From Cryobacterium melibiosiphilum (GTDB taxonomy: Bacteria; Actinomycetota; Actinomycetes; Actinomycetales; Microbacteriaceae), in NCBI RefSeq assembly GCF_003602235.1, contig NZ_QZVS01000055.1:1-38806 (forward strand): DNA of 38,806 nt, written 5' to 3'. Below the pieces are notes generated by a model. It was not told the DNA's origin and did not search any database. It worked only from the letters and a program-made list of their open reading frames with translations. The translations under genes were made by a program, and so were the position numbers. Positions 35,040 to 38,806 of the stretch are shown piece after piece. Numbering within the stretch: the first letter of the stretch is position 1; each line of letters opens with the position of its first letter.

Positions 35040-35738
35040 CTAGCGCAGCAGGCTGAAGGCCTCGACGCGCTCGGACTGCCCGGCGATCAGGATCACGTCG
35101 CCGTCGAGCAGCACGGTGTCGACCGAGGTGTAGCTCCAGCCGACGCCGGGGCGGTGGAACGCCGTCACGGTCACGCCGTAGTTGGCGCGCACCTTGGTCT
35201 CGCCGAGGGGTTTGCCGATCACGGCCGCAGGCGGTGTCGTCTTCACGATCGCGAAGTTCTCGCCGATCTCGATGTAGTCCTGCATCGCCCCGCGCACGAG
35301 GTGGGCGACCCGTTTGCCCATGTCCTTCTCGGGGTAGATCACGTGGTGCACGCCGAGCTGGGTGAGGATCTCCCCGTGCGGGTCGCTCACCGCCTTCGCC
35401 CAGATATTGTCGATTTTGAGCTTCAACAGCAGGCTCGCGGTCAAAATATTGGCCTGGATGTCCCCGCCGATCGCGACCACGACGCTCGAGAAGTCGGGCA
35501 CCGAGAGCTGGCGCAGGGTCGCTTCTTTCGTGGAGTCGGCGCGCACGACGTGGGTGAGCAGGCTGTTGTGAGCCTGCACGATCTCCTCGTCACCGTCGAT
35601 GCCGAGCACCTCGGTGCCGGCCCGCATCAGTTCGAGGGCGAGGGCGCTGCCGAAGCGGCCGAGGCCGATCACGACGACCGATTCCGCCTCCATCAGCCGC
35701 GTCGGGTCGTGGTGACCGAACAGTGAGTACTTAGCCAA
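35040..35738 (-). CDS. trkA: Potassium uptake regulatory subunit TrkA/KtrA
   Basis: Cytoplasmic gating subunit for TrkH-type channels. 232 residues. RCK-N Rossmann core SVVVIGLGRFGSALALELMRAG, GIDGDEE (nucleotide site) and VVVAIGGDIQANILTA; a C-terminal RCK-C domain (about 145-232). The start chosen is TTG at 35736-35738 (AKYSLFGHHDPTR), which overlaps the trkH stop by 8 bp and has AGAGG upstream. The ATG at 35691-35693 is the alternative. Co-transcribed with trkH. Confidence 0.9.
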   Translation of the reverse strand: MAKYSLFGHHDPTRLMEAESVVVIGLGRFGSALALELMRAGTEVLGIDGDEEIVQAHNSLLTHVVRADSTKEATLRQLSVPDFSSVVVAIGGDIQANILTASLLLKLKIDNIWAKAVSDPHGEILTQLGVHHVIYPEKDMGKRVAHLVRGAMQDYIEIGENFAIVKTTPPAAVIGKPLGETKVRANYGVTVTAFHRPGVGWSYTSVDTVLLDGDVILIAGQSERVEAFSLLR

Positions 35739-37098
35739 TGAGGGGCCTCTCCTTCGGGAATTCGTACGCGGTACGGCGATCGCGCAGGGCGATCGCCGAG
35801 GCAAAGGCGACCGGGCCGAGCCGGCCGATGAACATCAGCAGAATCAGGATGACCTGGCCGGCGACCGGCAGGCCCGCGGTGATGCCGGTCGACACCCCCA
35901 CGGTCGCGAAGGCCGACATCGTCTCGTAGAGCAGCCGGTCGAGCGAGATGTCGGTCATCACCATCAGCGCGGCGGTCGAGGACATGATCACGAAAACGGC
36001 GAGCAAGACCACGGTGATGGCCTCGCGGTGCACCGCGCGGGAGAGCCGCTTGCCAAACACGTTCACGGCGACCTCGCCGCGCACCTCGGCCCAGAGAATG
36101 AAGAACAGCACCGCGAAGGTCGTGATCTTGATGCCGCCCGCGGTGCCGGCCGGGCCGCCGCCGATGAACATCAGCACGTCGCTGCCGAGCAGGGTCGCCG
36201 AGTCCAAGCCTGCGTTGTCGACGCTGTTGAACCCCGCGGTGCGGGTCTGCACGGCCTGGAAAAAACCGACCAGGATCTTGTCCGGCCAGTCGAGCGGCCC
36301 GAGCGTCTTCGGGTTCGACCATTCCAGCGCGGTGATGTAGACGGTGCCGGCGACCAGCAGCACGATCGTGCCGACCAGCACGAGGCGGGTGTTCATCGTC
36401 CACTTCAGCGGCGAGCGCAGATGCTTGCGCAGCTGCACGATCACCGGAAAGCCGATGCCGCCGAGGATCACGGCGCCGCAGATGGGCAGGCAGATCCACG
36501 GGTCTGTCGCGAAGCCGATCAGGTTGTCGCTGAACAGGGCAAAGCCGGCGTTGTTGAAACTCGAGATCGCGTGGAACACGCCGAGCCAGATTGCGCGGCC
36601 GAGCGGCTCCTCGTAGCCGATCATGAACCGCAGGGTGAGCATCACGGCCACGACTCCCTCGGCGATTAGGGAGATGCGCACGACCCCGACGACCAGGCCT
36701 TTCACGTCTTCGAGGCCGACGCTTTTCACCTCGGAGGCCGCCGTGACGCGGGCGCGCAGCGAGAGCTTGCGCAGCACCGCGAGGCCGATCACCGAGGCGA
36801 AAGTCATGATGCCGAAGCCGCCGATCTGGATCATCAGCATGATCACGACCTGGCCGAACCCGGTCCAGTAGGTCGCGGTGTCCACGATGATCAGCCCGGT
36901 CACGCAGACCGCCGAGGTCGCCGTGAACAGCGCCTCCATGAACGTCGCCCCGCCCGGGCCGACCTTCGCGATCGGAAGCGTCAGTAAGAGGGTGCCGATG
37001 AGGATGGTGCCGGCGAACCCGAAGGCCACGATCTGCGCCGGGTGAAACCGGAATCGTTTGCGGGGAAACCCGTTCGGGCGGGCGGCACGTTTCTGCAC
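35731..37098 (-). CDS. trkH: Potassium uptake channel subunit TrkH/KtrB
   Basis: 455 residues, membrane protein with four pore loops, each with the filter Gly in its usual context: SAVCVTGLIIVDT, AISSFNNAGFALF, FQAVQTRTAGFNSVD and SAFATVGVSTGITAG. Forms a K+ (or Na+/K+) channel together with the TrkA ring. GTG at 37096-37098; the ribosome site is weak. About 290 bp upstream hold no gene that I can support. Confidence 0.95.
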   Translation of the reverse strand: MQKRAARPNGFPRKRFRFHPAQIVAFGFAGTILIGTLLLTLPIAKVGPGGATFMEALFTATSAVCVTGLIIVDTATYWTGFGQVVIMLMIQIGGFGIMTFASVIGLAVLRKLSLRARVTAASEVKSVGLEDVKGLVVGVVRISLIAEGVVAVMLTLRFMIGYEEPLGRAIWLGVFHAISSFNNAGFALFSDNLIGFATDPWICLPICGAVILGGIGFPVIVQLRKHLRSPLKWTMNTRLVLVGTIVLLVAGTVYITALEWSNPKTLGPLDWPDKILVGFFQAVQTRTAGFNSVDNAGLDSATLLGSDVLMFIGGGPAGTAGGIKITTFAVLFFILWAEVRGEVAVNVFGKRLSRAVHREAITVVLLAVFVIMSSTAALMVMTDISLDRLLYETMSAFATVGVSTGITAGLPVAGQVILILLMFIGRLGPVAFASAIALRDRRTAYEFPKERPLIG

Positions 37099-37388
37099 GG
37101 GACAACTCTATGTGGCGACCCACACGCGTGCCGACGGGAATCGATCGGGCTTGCCAGCTTTCTGCCAGCTTCAGCGCCGCAGGCAAGCGGATGCCGCTCC
37201 TCGCGGCGATCGCAGCCGCTGCCGCCGCGCTCCCCACGGCATCCGTCACCGGTTTAAGCCCTGTGACTTCGTGCCGCACCAAACCGCATCCGCCGGGGCT
37301 CCGGACCAGTTGTGTGCCCCGGGAACCGTCGGGTGCACAGCAACACACGACATCAGAACAACAAATCAGCAACGAAGAGGAGTTCTCA

Positions 37389-38018
37389 ATGAACACGATC
37401 ACCAAGCGCATGACGGCCTTCGGCATCACCGGAGCCGCGGCGACCGCGCTCATCATCGGCGGCGTCATCGCCCCGGCCCAGGCCAACGACACGAACACGT
37501 CGACCGACACCCGCACCTCCACCAGCAGCGACTCGAGCAGCGACTCGTCGCAGACCCACACCGACCTCATCAACGACCTCTTCGGGTTCGGCGACATCGA
37601 AGGGGTCGGCGACGTTGACTCGACCGGCAACGGCGTGGTCGGCAACGACACCAGCCTCGGCGGCGTCGCCAACGGCGGCATCCTGAACGGCGGAGTGGTC
37701 AACGGACCGCTCGTCGACGACTCGCTGAACACCGACGTCGGAGACGTCGCCTCGGGCAACGAGACCGGCAACGGCAACGCCGTCGGCAGCGGAAACGACA
37801 CCCCGATCGGCAGCGGCAACGACGTGACCGCACCGGTCGAGGCCCCCGTGACCGCTCCCGTTGAGGCGCCCGTGCAGGCTCCCGTCGGCAGTGGCAACGA
37901 CTCCGACCTCGGCGGCACGGAGATCGGCACCGACGTCGACGACATCGGCACCGAGGTCGACGACCTCGTCGGCGACATCACGAGCGACCTGAACCTGGGT
38001 GGACTTCTCGGCCGCTAG
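37389..38018 (+). CDS. Secreted Asn/Gly/Asp-rich protein
   Basis: 209 residues with a Sec signal peptide (FGITGAAATALIIGGVIAPAQA, cut before ND). The mature part is Ser/Thr-rich, then Gly/Asn/Asp-rich with internal repeats: GNGVVGND, NGGILNGGVVNG, GSGND, and APVEAPVTAPVEAPVQAPV. It has no Cys and is very acidic. Likely a surface or extracellular polymer-like protein, perhaps binding Ca2+; I know of no family. GAGGAG before the ATG and a strong terminator after it support a real, possibly well-expressed gene. Confidence 0.75.
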   Translation: MNTITKRMTAFGITGAAATALIIGGVIAPAQANDTNTSTDTRTSTSSDSSSDSSQTHTDLINDLFGFGDIEGVGDVDSTGNGVVGNDTSLGGVANGGILNGGVVNGPLVDDSLNTDVGDVASGNETGNGNAVGSGNDTPIGSGNDVTAPVEAPVTAPVEAPVQAPVGSGNDSDLGGTEIGTDVDDIGTEVDDLVGDITSDLNLGGLLGR

Positions 38019-38037
38019 TCGCGCACCGGCACTGATC

Positions 38038-38069
38038 ACGGGCGGCTCCTTCGGGAGTTGCCCGTTTTT
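38038..38069 (+). terminator. Strong intrinsic terminator
   Basis: 12-bp stem ACGGGCGGCTCC / GGAGTTGCCCGT (two G-U pairs), TTCG tetraloop, followed by TTTTT. A textbook intrinsic terminator for the secreted-protein gene. Confidence 0.9.
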
Positions 38070-38185
38070 GGCGTCCGGTCCCCTTATGCGGTGGGATATT
38101 CTGACCCAGGGGGCGACTATTAGCAAGCCCCCGTTCCGCCGAGCAGTGGGGGCATACTCTGAGTACACGTGGACTGGGGGTGGGT

Positions 38186-38746
38186 ATGGGGTCAGAACTG
38201 ATAGAGATAGCCGGCATGCAGTTGCTGCGAGCTGAGGCGAGCGTCTACCGCACCATCGGCCTCGGCGTTCTCGCCCTGTTCGCCCCTATTTTTGCGGTTC
38301 TGTACTGGCTCATGATCCCGGCGGGAACGTGGCTCTGGGTCGCGAGCGCCCAGCTCGTTGCGACCCTGGCTTGCCTGGCCGCCCTGCTCGGCGCCTATCG
38401 CGCCTACGTGCGGGTCGGCGCGTCGGGCCTGTCGGAGCGCGGCATCCTGGGCCACGTCAGCAACGTCGGCGTGTCCGACGTTGCGAGCGTGATCCTGCTG
38501 GACCTCTACCGCAGCGCCGCCCTCGACACCCAGCCGCAACTGTTCGTCGTCGGCCACAGCGGAGAGCTCCTGATGCGCATGCGCGGCCAGTTCTGGACGC
38601 AGGAAGCCATGGACACCGTCGTCGATGAACTCGGCGCGCCCGTGACGCGGGTGCCCGAGCCGCTGACCCTGCTCGACCTCAACCGCTGGAAGCCGGGCCT
38701 GCTGTACTGGTTCGAACGCCGCCACGTGCCCCGCGCAGCCGCCTGA
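38186..38746 (+). CDS. Membrane protein with PH-like domain
   Basis: 186 residues. Two hydrophobic helices close to the N-terminus (about 25-43 and 47-67), then a cytoplasmic region with a PH/YdbT-like pattern (VSDVASVILLDLYRS, QLFVVGHSGELLMRMRGQFWT). ATG at 38186, or GTG at 38180. GGGGG upstream. Function unknown; similar proteins are common in actinobacteria near diverse genes. Stop at 38744-38746, then GC-rich repeats run to the edge. Confidence 0.65.
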   Translation: MGSELIEIAGMQLLRAEASVYRTIGLGVLALFAPIFAVLYWLMIPAGTWLWVASAQLVATLACLAALLGAYRAYVRVGASGLSERGILGHVSNVGVSDVASVILLDLYRSAALDTQPQLFVVGHSGELLMRMRGQFWTQEAMDTVVDELGAPVTRVPEPLTLLDLNRWKPGLLYWFERRHVPRAAA

Positions 38747-38759
38747 CCGCCGGCCCGCC

Positions 38760-38806
38760 CACGGCGCAGCCCCCGCGCAGCGGCGCAACTCCCGCGCAGC
38801 GCGCGC
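38760..38806. repeat. GC-rich AGCGGCGCA repeats at window edge
   Basis: ACGGCGCAGCCCCCGCGCAG then CGGCGCAACTCCCGCGCAGC, which belongs with the repeats at 9535 and 31584-31920. Cut by the window end. Confidence 0.55.

Noticed and set aside
35693..37981. Long minus-strand frame across trkH and the secreted-protein gene
   Set aside because: It overlaps a convincing TrkH and a signal-peptide protein; the composition is that of an antisense or shifted frame.

Overview
The window is about 70% G+C. It has frequent GTG starts, tightly overlapping ATGA/GTGA gene junctions, and gene families typical of high-G+C Gram-positive bacteria. Family content and the pervasive CGGATGCC/GGCATCCG octamer suggest an actinobacterium, probably of the Microbacteriaceae; this placement is inference. 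All coordinates and motifs were read by eye, and no database search was run.

Layout. 1-570: a secreted protein of unknown function. 866-7158 (minus): an acetyl-phosphate module of phosphoketolase (xfp), phosphate acetyltransferase (pta) and acetate kinase (ackA). 7358-7629: the SRP 4.5S RNA (minus) beside tRNA-Ser(GGA) (plus). 7660-8210: a type II toxin-antitoxin pair whose ParE/RelE-like toxin is broken by an early amber codon. 8222-9420: small genes resembling WXG100/ESX-type proteins and a lipoprotein paralogue pair. 9603-11111: two DUF805 membrane proteins and a DinB-like protein. 11179-14454 (minus): molybdate import, regulator-modA-modB-modC. 14692-19266 (plus): molybdenum cofactor genes moeB/moeZ, moeA, moaC, mobA fused to a DUF6457-like domain, and moaD. 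These converge on mog-moaE (19529-20472, minus). 20756-22090: narK nitrate/nitrite transporter. 22433-24119: a zinc-ribbon mini-protein and a dicarboxylate/amino-acid symporter. 24299-31342 (minus): narGHJI respiratory nitrate reductase, preceded by a winged-helix regulator with a cysteine cluster (31972-32817). 32878-38746: a small SH3-like protein, a secreted M28 aminopeptidase, a TrkA/TrkH potassium uptake pair, a secreted Asn/Gly/Asp-rich protein and a two-helix membrane protein.

How it works together. modABC brings in molybdate. The moe/moa/mob/mog genes build the molybdopterin guanine dinucleotide cofactor (moaA is not in this window). NarGHI uses that cofactor to reduce nitrate, NarJ assembles the enzyme, and NarK moves nitrate in and nitrite out. 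narK and narG lie about 11 kb apart on opposite strands, yet both carry the 16-bp sequence CATTTGTCACGGTGTT 81-88 bp before their start codons, so they probably share a regulator. The xfp-pta-ackA block gives ATP from acetyl phosphate and could matter when oxygen is short.

The most unusual content is in the DNA itself. (1) An octamer, CGGATGCC, occurs about 50 times on both strands and in several reading frames, and inverted pairs form hairpins near gene ends, as seen for DNA-uptake sequences elsewhere. (2) A dispersed intergenic element is exactly 85 bp long in six copies, with conserved 15-bp terminal inverted repeats and variable cores. Three longer relatives carry a different left arm. 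(3) A 60-bp palindrome is intergenic before mobA and also sits in frame inside modC, adding a peptide to the ATPase.
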